Source: Flavobacteriales bacterium
GTDB lineage: Bacteria > Bacteroidota > Bacteroidia > Flavobacteriales_C > GCA-002722245
Assembly (NCBI GenBank): GCA_023251075.1
Contig: JAHEZM010000003.1
Coordinates: forward strand, 62,001-126,000
DNA: 64,000 nucleotides
Direction of reading: 5' to 3'
A program made the position numbers and the translations under genes. Numbering within the stretch: the stretch's first letter is position 1; each line of letters begins with the position of its first letter. Below the pieces are notes generated by a model. It had not been told where the DNA came from. It ran no database searches and saw only the letters and a list, made by a program, of their open reading frames with translations. Shown in pieces: positions 28,701 through 36,946 of this stretch.

Positions 28701-30753
28701 CGGCTGTTCCGGAGATGATTGCTGAAGGAAATACACAGGAAGAGGAACAAAATTTAATAGAGTCTTTTAACGGTCCATCACAGCCTCCCGCTGTTAAATG
28801 GGTGAGCACATAAGTTCCTGTTGGAACCGTTGCTGGAACGAGTGTATAGGGAGAAGCATTACTATTGATTACTACTGTTTTTTCGGTGCCCGACGGATCT
28901 TTGTATTTGATGGTAAAAGGAGCGGTTCCTGTTAAATCAATTTGTAAGGCACCAGAAGCACACCCACCACTTACCAATGTTTTATTCCATTTAGCTGTTG
29001 CGTTACCTGCATTTTCTACAGTGGTTCGTGCTACATTACATTTTAAATCTACGGGTCCGTTGGCATCGCTAAAGCTTATAATTTTGTATTCACCGGGTTG
29101 AGTAACGGTGTAGTAATCGGTAGGGACTTTTACACCTGATTTGGTAAAAACAGAACCATCAGGAGCTTGAATGCTGTAAGAAAACGGAGGTACTCCAAAC
29201 AGGTAAACATTCATTTGGGCATTTTGTCCCAGACAAATTTTGTCGTACGATTTGATTTTCACGTTACCTTTGCTACATGCTTCTGCCTGAGAGAAATATT
29301 TCCCAGCCATTCCTTTGTTGGCTGAAGGAAGAGGGATACCTAACACAATAGCATCGATAACCGATCCAAGTTTAGAAAAATTTACTGCCGCTCCGCCATT
29401 TAATGCATCGAAGGCTAATTTTGCTGCTGCTTTCACGGCAACTTTATCGGCAGTAATAAATACTCTGCAAGCCTCATCAATATAGGCCGAAATTTCAGCC
29501 CAGGTAAAAGGAGCATCATAACAGCCGTGGTATTCGTAATTGGAAGGATCCCAGTTTTCCTGTGCTGTTTGAACCACTAAGGAGGGGCCTCCAGGCACTG
29601 TTAAATTATTTTCCAAACGCATAATGTTGTTTCGCACTCTTTCAGCGTAACCACCGTTGATGTCGGGAAAATTGGTGGCCAGTAAATTTGCTACATTATT
29701 GCTGTTAATCCAGGTATTTCTGTTGGCACCAAAAACATTTGCAAAATCGCTGTGATTCCATCCTTTATGGTACATGTATGCAAACATCACGTCACCGGCA
29801 TAAGGGTCTTTGGCATTACATAAAAAATCTTTCACTTGGGGATAACAGAAATATTGATCCCAAAAAGTAAATGAAGTGTAATCGTATAAGGTTTTCGATA
29901 AGCAAGCCGTAATGAAATTGCCATCGTCGGTTATCGGTTCTTTGGTGAGATTGGTAAAAATATGCGGATAAAAATCTTCGAGCTGTACCCAGCCCAGCGG
30001 ACGAACTTGAAAACAACCGTCGGTAGTGATATGACTTTCATAGGTTAAGGGATTGTTGTCACCTGCCGGCGGCTGAAAACCTGCATCACAGCCCATTCTG
30101 CCTTCTATCATGGAGGTGGCAAAAGCAAAATTAAGATTGGTTACTTCGCATCCCATCATGTTGGTAAACATACGGTGCGCATGTGCGGCAGCCAGTGCCC
30201 ATCCTTTTCTGTTGGCAGGAACACGTACATCTGCCACCCGGTTCCATTCTTCAAATTGTGCTTCTCCTAAACATAGGGTAAAAGGAGAGGAGATAAAACA
30301 CTCTTTTTGAATGTAAAATTCCTTAGGTTCTGCATTGTAAGATTGTGGAATAAAGTCTGGATCTTTTGCAACCACCACCACTTTATTGCCCTTTGAATCG
30401 TTACCAAATGGAGGAAATACGAAATCATCTGCATAGGTGCTTTCTGAACTTACACTAATGGTTTTGCACTGACCATTGGCGGGTAACATCCATGTTTCAA
30501 ACGTTAATCGTGTAACGTTAGCAGAGGGATGTGAAGCCGAACCAGCGGCCCCACTAAGGTCTTTAATATCAAAGCCAGGCCAATAGAAATCGATATAATA
30601 GTTTGAAGGTAAAGCCGATCCGGTATTGTTACACAATTCAATATCTCCATAAAAGGTTTTGTCGCTTCCGGGTACTAACTTGAATTCAATAGTAACCTGA
30701 GCTTGGATACTGAAACTAAAGAACAGGATTATTATTGAAAATATTTTTTTCAT
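25720..30753 (-). CDS. T9SS type-B multidomain protein: CBM-like domain, lysozyme-like catalytic domain, Ig-like repeats
   Basis: I start at the ATG at 30753 (MKKIFSIIILFFSFSIQAQ signal peptide); the longer frame from 30882 adds an implausible leader. The product is 1677 residues. Residues 20-130 resemble CHB_HEX/CBM2-like beta-sandwiches (GDIELCNNTGSALPSNYYID). Residues about 150-480 look like a lysozyme/transglycosylase-type fold, with AFATSMIEGRMGCD (candidate acid Glu217) and DGCFQVRPLGW. About a dozen Ig-like repeats follow, and a type-B sorting domain (IPNSFTPNGDHKNDIFL). Its substrate may be chitin or peptidoglycan. The fold call is motif reading and needs structure prediction. It is the only giant protein here without the propeller-like head. 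Confidence 0.65.
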   Translation of the reverse strand: MKKIFSIIILFFSFSIQAQVTIEFKLVPGSDKTFYGDIELCNNTGSALPSNYYIDFYWPGFDIKDLSGAAGSASHPSANVTRLTFETWMLPANGQCKTISVSSESTYADDFVFPPFGNDSKGNKVVVVAKDPDFIPQSYNAEPKEFYIQKECFISSPFTLCLGEAQFEEWNRVADVRVPANRKGWALAAAHAHRMFTNMMGCEVTNLNFAFATSMIEGRMGCDAGFQPPAGDNNPLTYESHITTDGCFQVRPLGWVQLEDFYPHIFTNLTKEPITDDGNFITACLSKTLYDYTSFTFWDQYFCYPQVKDFLCNAKDPYAGDVMFAYMYHKGWNHSDFANVFGANRNTWINSNNVANLLATNFPDINGGYAERVRNNIMRLENNLTVPGGPSLVVQTAQENWDPSNYEYHGCYDAPFTWAEISAYIDEACRVFITADKVAVKAAAKLAFDALNGGAAVNFSKLGSVIDAIVLGIPLPSANKGMAGKYFSQAEACSKGNVKIKSYDKICLGQNAQMNVYLFGVPPFSYSIQAPDGSVFTKSGVKVPTDYYTVTQPGEYKIISFSDANGPVDLKCNVARTTVENAGNATAKWNKTLVSGGCASGALQIDLTGTAPFTIKYKDPSGTEKTVVINSNASPYTLVPATVPTGTYVLTHLTAGGCDGPLKDSIKFCSSSCVFPSAIISGTAAICLGDSALITVALKGTAPFKLKYSNGVNKYLKTGITGNTFTFYAKTAGTYKVDSAWDANCDTLGKGSAIITLKNAPTINISGDSTMCVGGNTNLSLTLGGTAPFNIIVTLLGNTALPYSTNTTNYNLPVTMPGLYTIQVTDATGCKTSKKINVITVSAPVLNMGAKTLSICNGSSTILQGTATGGSGGYAYLWSGKGSGNSNTYTASADGLYILQVSDSKGCLDKDTVVITYAAGLNVDLKNDTICSGESSTILSGYNAPAYTFLWNTGAATSSINVNTAGVYSVEVNNNGCKGKDSMTLVVNALPALDLGTDKNICSGNTVTLSANGLNGNFTYEWKNGTTVVGNQSTYNTSSAGNYNLTVTDKNGCSNSDDININVSPGNVNIDFGGNNKSICAGTNLVLKPNVTGGDNNYNYVWSNNASGNLDSVTASGAGTYTLEVSDGQGCKDKDSAIVSISTNLNITLNNDSICPGDSTIIQSGYSGAGYTFLWNTGETSGSIKAKNAGPYSVTVNNNGCIGNGIMNLINYSLPVIDLGADKNICSGASVTLNAANGFKTYNWNNGAHNGVNYTTSKGGLHSLTVTNNEGCRASDSVTINLINKPSSNILVDAEVCPGNSHSFDISTYNNDNGPYTYKWNNNSTLNNLSINNATANTTVFVDVTDQYGCVGRDSASLIVKSNLTVEIQSTDTLFCEGETAVLSNNYLQSNGYNFTWSTGESTESISINNNANITLNVNDANGCSGSDAINISFVQLPDISIFLDSVSICEGETTTLSAQNNGFNYFWNTKETTQTITVNKKGNYTVEISKGECKEQKTIYVNEVMLPKDFLATSNQAQIICFKEEAPVLIGSDLNNNNYSYSWNTGETIPQIIIDKEGEYILSININNCQARDTVLYGNYCESSFYIPNSFTPNGDHKNDIFLAEGKNLLEFEMLIFNRWGELIFQSTSIDNGWNGTYKGNKVQEDVYVYKIKYVIASEQGKKKTEERIGTVTPLF

Positions 30754-30897
30754 ATTCAGTAAGTTGGGTTCTACCAAATAAACAAAATGAAAAAGAAATA
30801 CGGTTATACATTTCCTGTTAAAAGACTTACATAGTGTATGTTTTGTTTTTTTGATAATGAGACAAAATACTCCACTCTGCATTTAAGCGATTTTTTG

Positions 30898-32079
30898 TTA
30901 GTTTATTAAATCAATTTTTGCAGTATAAATAGCTTCCAATGCGTTACTTATATTTACAAAATAGCAGCCTTGTGAAAAATCATGTAAATCCAGCTGAATG
31001 TTTTCACTATTGAATGTTTTCAGAAAAATCAATTGCCCTGCGGCGTTATATATTTTTACCATGCTGTTCACAGGTAAATTCAATAGAGATATATTCCCTG
31101 AGCTTGGATTCGGATAAAGCTGAATAGAGATAGTTTGTTTATTAAATTCAACAGACTGTATTTCCGAATAAGTGCTAGTGCCATCATAATCCACTTGTTT
31201 CAAACGATAGTAGTTTAAACCATTCAATGGCGTTTTGTCTATTACATTGTAGTTGATTATTGATGTACTATTTCCATTTCCATTTTCGAAAATATAATCT
31301 TCAAAATTAATTCCGTCGGAAGAACGTTGAACAACAAAATAATCATTGTTGATTTCAGATGCGGTTTGCCAGTAAATGAGGGCCACTTCATCTTTTTTAA
31401 CTACACTAAATATGTTCAATTCAACAGGTAAAGTACTGGTGAAATTTACATAGAGATTGTCGATGTAAACAAACTGACTACCATATTTAGGTTCAGTAAG
31501 TGCGGCATTTAAACTACCTTCCAAATTAATTACCATTTTGATCACCGTGGTACTGGTAAGGGTTAGTCCATTAGTTGATGCTAAGTTCGAAATATTTACG
31601 TTCACATTATTCCATACTCCATCGTCATAAGGGGATTGATTCAGATTTACTAAAGAAAATTTGCTTCCAAACGAAGATCCTCCATTCGTAGATATATAAA
31701 TTTTTAAAGAATCTTGATTTACACCAGACCCCCAATCCATTACAGAAAATTTTAATGTAACACCTCCTTTATTGGCCAGATTAACTCTTAAACTGGCATT
31801 AAGCTTATTATTAGCCACCGAGGAGTTATAAATCGCTAAACCATTTCCTCCAGTAAAAACATTAGAAGCATCTTTTTTTTTGTCAAGTTGTGGATAACCA
31901 CCACTCCAGTTTCTGACTTCTAAAACACCTGCTCCATAAGTAGCAGAAGTTGACCATTGACTTCCCATACTATTGAAATTATCAAAGTAAGGAACGGTAG
32001 CATAAGTCTGCCCAAACATTACCTTACTCCCAAATAATAGCAAGGCAAAGATTAATGAAAATTCTAACACTGATTTCAT
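30898..32079 (-). CDS. Secreted protein with jelly-roll-like domain and T9SS type-A tail
   Basis: The 393-residue protein has a signal peptide (to about residue 23). An N-terminal beta-rich domain contains PYFDNFNSMGSQWS and GGVTLKFSVMDWGSGVNQD, resembling carbohydrate-binding or MAM-like jelly rolls. A region common before sorting domains follows (LPVELNIFSVV, YWQTASEINNDYFVVQRS). The type-A tail contains LYPNPSSGNISLLNLP and ends in KIDLIN. No catalytic motif is seen. It lies 144 bp upstream of the multidomain gene on the same strand and may be co-transcribed with it. Glycan binding is inference. Confidence 0.7.
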   Translation of the reverse strand: MKSVLEFSLIFALLLFGSKVMFGQTYATVPYFDNFNSMGSQWSTSATYGAGVLEVRNWSGGYPQLDKKKDASNVFTGGNGLAIYNSSVANNKLNASLRVNLANKGGVTLKFSVMDWGSGVNQDSLKIYISTNGGSSFGSKFSLVNLNQSPYDDGVWNNVNVNISNLASTNGLTLTSTTVIKMVINLEGSLNAALTEPKYGSQFVYIDNLYVNFTSTLPVELNIFSVVKKDEVALIYWQTASEINNDYFVVQRSSDGINFEDYIFENGNGNSTSIINYNVIDKTPLNGLNYYRLKQVDYDGTSTYSEIQSVEFNKQTISIQLYPNPSSGNISLLNLPVNSMVKIYNAAGQLIFLKTFNSENIQLDLHDFSQGCYFVNISNALEAIYTAKIDLIN

Positions 32080-32297
32080 ACAACTTCTCTTTAATAATTA
32101 GTATGAGCAAGTTTACGGCGATATGAAAGGCAAGACCATGAAAGGATATGGACAAAACCTACATGGGTATGGGTTTTAGATCGACAAATATTCCAAAAAT
32201 GTAGACAAATAGACTAAAATGGACATTTTACGCCACTTTTTTTGAAGGTGATATTTCAAAATTTAGCAAAACACATGCGTTCTTTTAAAGGGTATAA

Positions 32298-32335
32298 AAA
32301 CAAAAAACCTGGGCTTTAACCCAGGTTTTTTGTTT
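32298..32335 (-). terminator. Intrinsic terminator after the 1270-residue surface-protein gene
   Basis: A perfect 16-bp stem (32298-32313 with 32320-32335) has a CTTTAA loop and A/T-rich arms. It works for the minus-strand gene ending at 32350 and could act in both directions. Confidence 0.88.
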
Positions 32336-32349
32336 CGAATGAAGTTTCT

Positions 32350-35300
32350 CTAATCAATGATTTGAACCCAGCCGGTTAATTCATAATTATTTTTGGCTGT
32401 ATCGGTATAGTTGGCTATCCAGTAATATACTCCGCTGGTGGCTTTATTACCATTGAACATCCCATCCCATTTAGGATCATGTTCTGTAGCTTCATACATT
32501 TTAATGCCCCATCGGTCGTAAACCTGTAAATGAGTATTACCCGGAAGCGATTTACAAGAGGTGAATACCTCATTATGTCCGTCACCATTAGGGGTAATAA
32601 CATTTGGATAGCAAGGAATAGTGGGGTCGCATTTTTCTGAAAGGACGATAGTGTCTTTGTCACTACAATTGAATGCATTCGTTACACTAATCCAGTAGGT
32701 ACCCGCTGTTGTTACTGTGATAGAGGTATCTGTTTCATTATTACTCCACAAATAAGTGGTGTAATTATTTAAAACTTTAGCAATATAAGTTCCATTTTCG
32801 CTGAAACATAGTGCTGTATCTATTCCTAAAGCAACCGATGGATTTGGATTAATGGTGATTACTGCGGTGTCATAATTCAAACAGCCATTATTGTCTTCTG
32901 CTATTAAAGTATAAGTTCCGGCAACAGCTGTTGCTATAGAACTTGAAGAAGAGGTAAATCCGTTGGGTCCCAACCATTGAGGATTATTATAACCCGCTGC
33001 ACTTAATATTGCCGTTGCGCCAGAACAAGCAGCGGCATCATTTAAACCAATAGCAGTCATAAGGTAATTTGAAAGTTTCATATTATCAGTAGCAAAACAT
33101 CCATTGGCCGCTTGAATAGTAATGGTATAAGTTCCTGTATCGGATACAGTGATAGTGGATACATTGTTGGTATAACTATTAGGACCGGTCCAAGTATAAC
33201 TTGTTGCACCTGCCGGAACACTTAAGGTTTTTGAAGTTCCAATACAAGTGGAAGAATCTCCTATAGATACTGATGCGTTGTTAACGGATAACACAGCAGA
33301 CCCTTTTCCCGAGCATCCATTTTTACTTACGGTAACAGTGTACACTCCCGACGTAGAAGCAGAAGTGGTTTGAGAAGTCCCAGACCCTAATCCACTCCAT
33401 AAAAAAGTAGAGCCTGCATTACCCGCATCGAAAGAGGTGCTGCCTCCTACACAAATACTTTTGTTTGTCATAGATACTACAGGGGTATCAACTACTGTTA
33501 AAGTAGCAGAGCCTTTGCCCGAACAACCATTTTTGGTCACCGTAACGGTATATTTACCAGTTGTAGAAGCAGAGGTTGTTTGTGCTGTTCCGGTTCCATT
33601 ATCACTCCATATATAAGTAGCGCCTACGTTGCCCGCATCGAAAGAAGTAGTGAGTCCTTTACAAATGCTTTTATTCACCATAGAAACTATAGGAGTATCA
33701 ATCACTGTTAAAGTAGCAGAGCCTTTACCCGAGCAACCATTTTTAGTCACCGTAACAGTATATTTTCCTGCTACGGATGCAGGTGTAGTTTGAGCAGTTC
33801 CAGTTCCATTATCACTCCACACGAAGGTAGCGCCTGCATTACCTGCATCGAAAGAAGTACTTTGCCCTTTACAGATATTTTTATTCGTCATAGAGACTAT
33901 AGGGGTATCTACTACTGTTAGGGTAGCAGATCCTTTACCCGAGCAACCATTTTTGGTCACCGTAACAGTATATTTTCCTGCTACGGATGCAGGTGTAGTT
34001 TGAGCAGTTCCGGTTCCATTATCACTCCACACGAAGGCAGCACCTGCGTTACCTGCATCGAAAGAAGTGCTTTGTCCCTTACAAATATTCTTTCCTAGCA
34101 TAGAAACTATAGGAGTATCTATTACTGTTAAAGTAGCAGAACCCGAAGCAGAACAACCATTAGTAGTTACTGTAACAGTATATACACCACCTACAGAAGC
34201 AGAGGTGGTTTGTGCTGTTCCGCTACCTAATCCACTCCACACGTATGTAGAGCCTGCGTTTCCTGCATCAAAGTTAGTAGCGGCAGCACCTTTACACAGA
34301 TTTTTGTCCGCCATTGAAACTATTGGTAGTGCTTTCACAGTAATTGTTCTTTCATTGTATGTAGGACAACCTCCATTTGGTGCCGGGCTTAAAGTATATC
34401 TTACAGTGTAGATTCCTGCTGGTGTTGAACTCGTGGTGGTAAATGTTGTCCCCACTACAGTTGGCCAGTTGCTACCAGAACCTGTTACCGTCCAGTTTCC
34501 CGGATCAGTTGTTCCTGTTTTAAAGGTATTAAGTGCGTAGGTAGCTGCCGGGCAAATGGAAACTACTGGTGTGTTTAAGGTGGTATCCAAACAAACCACA
34601 TTGCAATTTTTTACATTAATATGGATGGTGTCAGAGATATCGCCCATAATCATTGTTATCACGTGATTACCTACACCTGCTGTGTTTGGGTTGAAAATTC
34701 CATTGGCCTTATCGGTAATTCCTGTACCACCCCAAGCCAGAGGAAAACTTGCTGGAATTTCGGCATTGGTTCCTTTACAAAACCACGTGGCAGATAAATT
34801 TACAGCAGGATCAGTAGTACATAATTCAGCCTGTGGGGCTATCACCAAGTAATCTTGTGGAACTACGAACATATTGGATAGCCCGTAAGATTGTTTTCCT
34901 GCTTGCGAATTAATAGCGTTTGCATTAAATGTTGCTGCTCCATCAGGAGTGGTTACCGAAGATAAATATTGTCGGAATCCCCATGGATTTTGAACAAACG
35001 AAGCAAAATACATTTTTCCATCACCTCCTAATTTTACCGTTCCCCCATCATTGTCAACCCCTATCGATGCCACATTAGTAAATGCATAAGGGCTTGCCAC
35101 ATTAATATATTCTAGTTTCCCCTGAACAGCAGGGTTATCCCACGGCGCCGCCAAATAACTTACGTACAATCTGTTATTGGAAGGAGAAAATTCGCAACCG
35201 TAAGGATTACTATAATCGGGTAAGTTTTTATTGACGCCAATGGCATTAGACAATGCCCCAGTACTTTTGTTGAAATCCATGATCGTTACCGCATTTTGCG

Positions 35301-36162
35301 GATCCCAATGACCAGCACCACAATGGTGTGTGGCTGCTGCTTTAGTTCCATCCCATGAAAAACGAAGAGAAGCTCTTTCGTTACTTCTATCGGGTAAGAA
35401 CTGCCAGTCTTCTCCGTTCTGTACTTTAAAGCCCAAACTAGATTGAACTGGTGTAGTATTTATCCCAGAAGCAGTAATTAAATAGGCGTTATATCGATCT
35501 GAATTGACAGTGTTGGTTAATTTGGCCGTACCTACTGGAGTTGACTCATGAACTACCACCCAAATATCTAAACCATTGCTATGAAAGGTTGCCGCTAATT
35601 GTTCGGTGCTTCTATAGTTCCCTATTCTTACCGGTGCTGTAATGGTGTTGTTATTGGAGTTGTAAATAGAATAGTTGATTCCGTAAGTGAAACCTGCTTG
35701 TCCACTAATAGCATCATCCGTAGTGAAAATGTAAAAGGTATCTAAATTTAAAGGGTGACGAATAATCATTACTCCCTGATCAGCACTACTGGCGTGTCCA
35801 CCAGCAATTTCGGCACCTGATTTTAAACTTCCGCCAGGAACAGGAATGACTGTTCCGTCTCCTTTCCATGCAGTTACCCCGTTGGTGTAAAATAATAAAT
35901 TGCCATTGTCGTCACTCGCAGATGCGCACCCTTCGTAAACATAATCATCGGTATTGGCTTGGACACTCGTCAAATTACTTACTGTAGCAGCACCTGTACC
36001 AGCAGCACCAAAAGAAAGTTTTTTGTCTTTTCCATAATACCAATTAGTATGTGTAGGCCATTGCCATTGACTTTGGGAGGCCGGGCAAGTTTGTGAGAAT
36101 AGATTGTACCCCGCGAATAAAAAGACAATTAATGTTTTGAAAAGAATGTTTTGTTTGTTCAT
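32350..36162 (-). CDS. Giant T9SS type-B surface protein with near-identical tandem Ig-like repeats
   Basis: The 1270-residue protein has a signal peptide and a propeller-like head. The head starts CPASQSQWQWPTHTNWYYGK, almost the same as in the 15841-20226 protein (CPASQNQWQWPTHTNWYFGK). About eight Ig-like repeats follow; repeats 1-5 are close copies (ICKGQSTSFDAGNAGATFVW type) with an exact 210-bp DNA period. The end is a type-B sorting domain (CYPNVITPNGDGHNEVF, YDRWGIKMYE). The head thus matches one neighbour and the repeat stalk another (20505-25376), suggesting module shuffling within the locus. Probable role: surface adhesin or glycan binder. Confidence 0.85.
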   Translation of the reverse strand: MNKQNILFKTLIVFLFAGYNLFSQTCPASQSQWQWPTHTNWYYGKDKKLSFGAAGTGAATVSNLTSVQANTDDYVYEGCASASDDNGNLLFYTNGVTAWKGDGTVIPVPGGSLKSGAEIAGGHASSADQGVMIIRHPLNLDTFYIFTTDDAISGQAGFTYGINYSIYNSNNNTITAPVRIGNYRSTEQLAATFHSNGLDIWVVVHESTPVGTAKLTNTVNSDRYNAYLITASGINTTPVQSSLGFKVQNGEDWQFLPDRSNERASLRFSWDGTKAAATHHCGAGHWDPQNAVTIMDFNKSTGALSNAIGVNKNLPDYSNPYGCEFSPSNNRLYVSYLAAPWDNPAVQGKLEYINVASPYAFTNVASIGVDNDGGTVKLGGDGKMYFASFVQNPWGFRQYLSSVTTPDGAATFNANAINSQAGKQSYGLSNMFVVPQDYLVIAPQAELCTTDPAVNLSATWFCKGTNAEIPASFPLAWGGTGITDKANGIFNPNTAGVGNHVITMIMGDISDTIHINVKNCNVVCLDTTLNTPVVSICPAATYALNTFKTGTTDPGNWTVTGSGSNWPTVVGTTFTTTSSTPAGIYTVRYTLSPAPNGGCPTYNERTITVKALPIVSMADKNLCKGAAATNFDAGNAGSTYVWSGLGSGTAQTTSASVGGVYTVTVTTNGCSASGSATLTVIDTPIVSMLGKNICKGQSTSFDAGNAGAAFVWSDNGTGTAQTTPASVAGKYTVTVTKNGCSGKGSATLTVVDTPIVSMTNKNICKGQSTSFDAGNAGATFVWSDNGTGTAQTTPASVAGKYTVTVTKNGCSGKGSATLTVIDTPIVSMVNKSICKGLTTSFDAGNVGATYIWSDNGTGTAQTTSASTTGKYTVTVTKNGCSGKGSATLTVVDTPVVSMTNKSICVGGSTSFDAGNAGSTFLWSGLGSGTSQTTSASTSGVYTVTVSKNGCSGKGSAVLSVNNASVSIGDSSTCIGTSKTLSVPAGATSYTWTGPNSYTNNVSTITVSDTGTYTITIQAANGCFATDNMKLSNYLMTAIGLNDAAACSGATAILSAAGYNNPQWLGPNGFTSSSSSIATAVAGTYTLIAEDNNGCLNYDTAVITINPNPSVALGIDTALCFSENGTYIAKVLNNYTTYLWSNNETDTSITVTTAGTYWISVTNAFNCSDKDTIVLSEKCDPTIPCYPNVITPNGDGHNEVFTSCKSLPGNTHLQVYDRWGIKMYEATEHDPKWDGMFNGNKATSGVYYWIANYTDTAKNNYELTGWVQIID
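33481..34320. repeat. Tandem 210-bp coding repeats
   Basis: Unit boundaries recur at 33481, 33691, 33901 and 34111, an exact 210-bp (70-codon) period inside the 32350-36162 gene. The units starting at 33691 and 33901 are almost identical. One more diverged unit lies on the 33268 side. Confidence 0.85.
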
Positions 36163-36465
36163 AATCTTTTGAATTAGATTCTACTTTAACAAAAAAAGAA
36201 ATTTACCTGATAGCATGCTTTACATTCTTATTAAACATAACAAGACAATAGAAGCATCTGTCAAAATAAGAGATAAGACATTTTATAGAAAGTATTGTAT
36301 AACGCCCGTATTTTCAGCAAGATAAATAAATATTTTAGCAGAGTAATATTTTTTGTTAAAAAAACGAATAAAATATACATTTTGTCTAACAATAGTGTTT
36401 TTACGTAGTTTAATTACGCTTATTTGTCGAAAAAAATAAGTGAATGTATTGAGCCTCCTTCAAAG

Positions 36466-36496
36466 AAAAAACCTTCCTGCGAAAGCAAGAAGGTTT
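36466..36496 (-). terminator. Leftward intrinsic terminator
   Basis: AAACCTTCCTGC (36469-36480) pairs with 36485-36496 around GAAA with one mismatch, then a T run on the minus strand. No intact gene ends just before it, so it implies a transcript from the 36500-36780 stretch. Confidence 0.7.
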
Positions 36497-36559
36497 AATG
36501 TTCTTTTAACTAAGAGACCAGAGGATTTAAAAACACTAGAGATTTGGGGTTTCCCTAGT

Positions 36560-36720
36560 GCTTTGCCTATTAACTACAATTTTACTAATTTATAAAGAAC
36601 GACTAATAACTGGGGGAAAGTAACTCCTCCGGCTGGTAAAAGAACTTGTAATAAAGATACCGTCAATACTAGCTTTTTCAAAGGATTTATACATGACAAA
36701 CTGCGCAGGGGAAGAGAAAA
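36560..36720 (-). pseudogene. Possible eroded end of a T9SS cargo gene
   Basis: One minus-strand frame ends LPAGGVTFPQLLVVLYKLVKL then stops. It resembles a type-A sorting tail of the form LPAGVYF-QL-V-YKLVKL with a small insertion. A second frame in the same stretch reads MYKSFEKASIDGIFITSS. Neither is intact, and the terminator at 36466-36496 follows. The resemblance is suggestive only. Confidence 0.25.
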
Positions 36721-36873
36721 ATACGTTCCATTTTATGGACAAAATCAATTGTAGCAATCTAATGATTACCATACATTCATATTTTTATCATTTAAGTAGT
36801 CATTTCTATGTTTAATGATTATCTATGATTGTAATCGAATAACAATCAAATATTTTCAGAAGAAATGTAGCAC

Positions 36874-36911
36874 AAAAAAACCGCCTGTTGTTTTGGGTCA
36901 ACAGGCGGTTT
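36874..36911 (-). terminator. Intrinsic terminator after the 303-residue secreted-protein gene
   Basis: AAACCGCCTGTTG (36878-36890) pairs perfectly with 36899-36911. The minus strand then runs into seven T. It ends the gene whose stop is at 36947. Confidence 0.88.
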
Positions 36912-36946
36912 GAAACTACTAACTATATGTGAGAATTGTATGGAGA

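Larger units (their letters stand above)
36163..36946. other. 784-bp intergenic region with two leftward terminators and a possible gene remnant
   Basis: No intact gene is supported. Leftward terminators lie at 36874-36911 and 36466-36496. Between them is a stretch (about 36560-36720) that may be a decayed T9SS cargo tail. A TGGACAAAA box is at 36736-36744. The A/T-rich part nearest 36162 includes a CTTATTT/AAATAAG hairpin (about 36419-36440). The promoter of the 1270-residue protein should lie here; on the minus strand a TATTTTG near 36265 is the best candidate. Confidence 0.5.

Noticed and set aside
25720-30753. GH19 chitinase for the catalytic-looking domain
   Set aside because: The typical GH19 motifs are absent; only a general lysozyme-like pattern can be supported.
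33268-34320. CRISPR-like array
   Set aside because: The regular 210-bp units are in-frame coding repeats with no short repeat-spacer pattern.
36590-36772. A 60-residue protein gene on the minus strand
   Set aside because: No ribosome-binding site, no family pattern, and a neighbouring frame looks like an eroded gene end instead.
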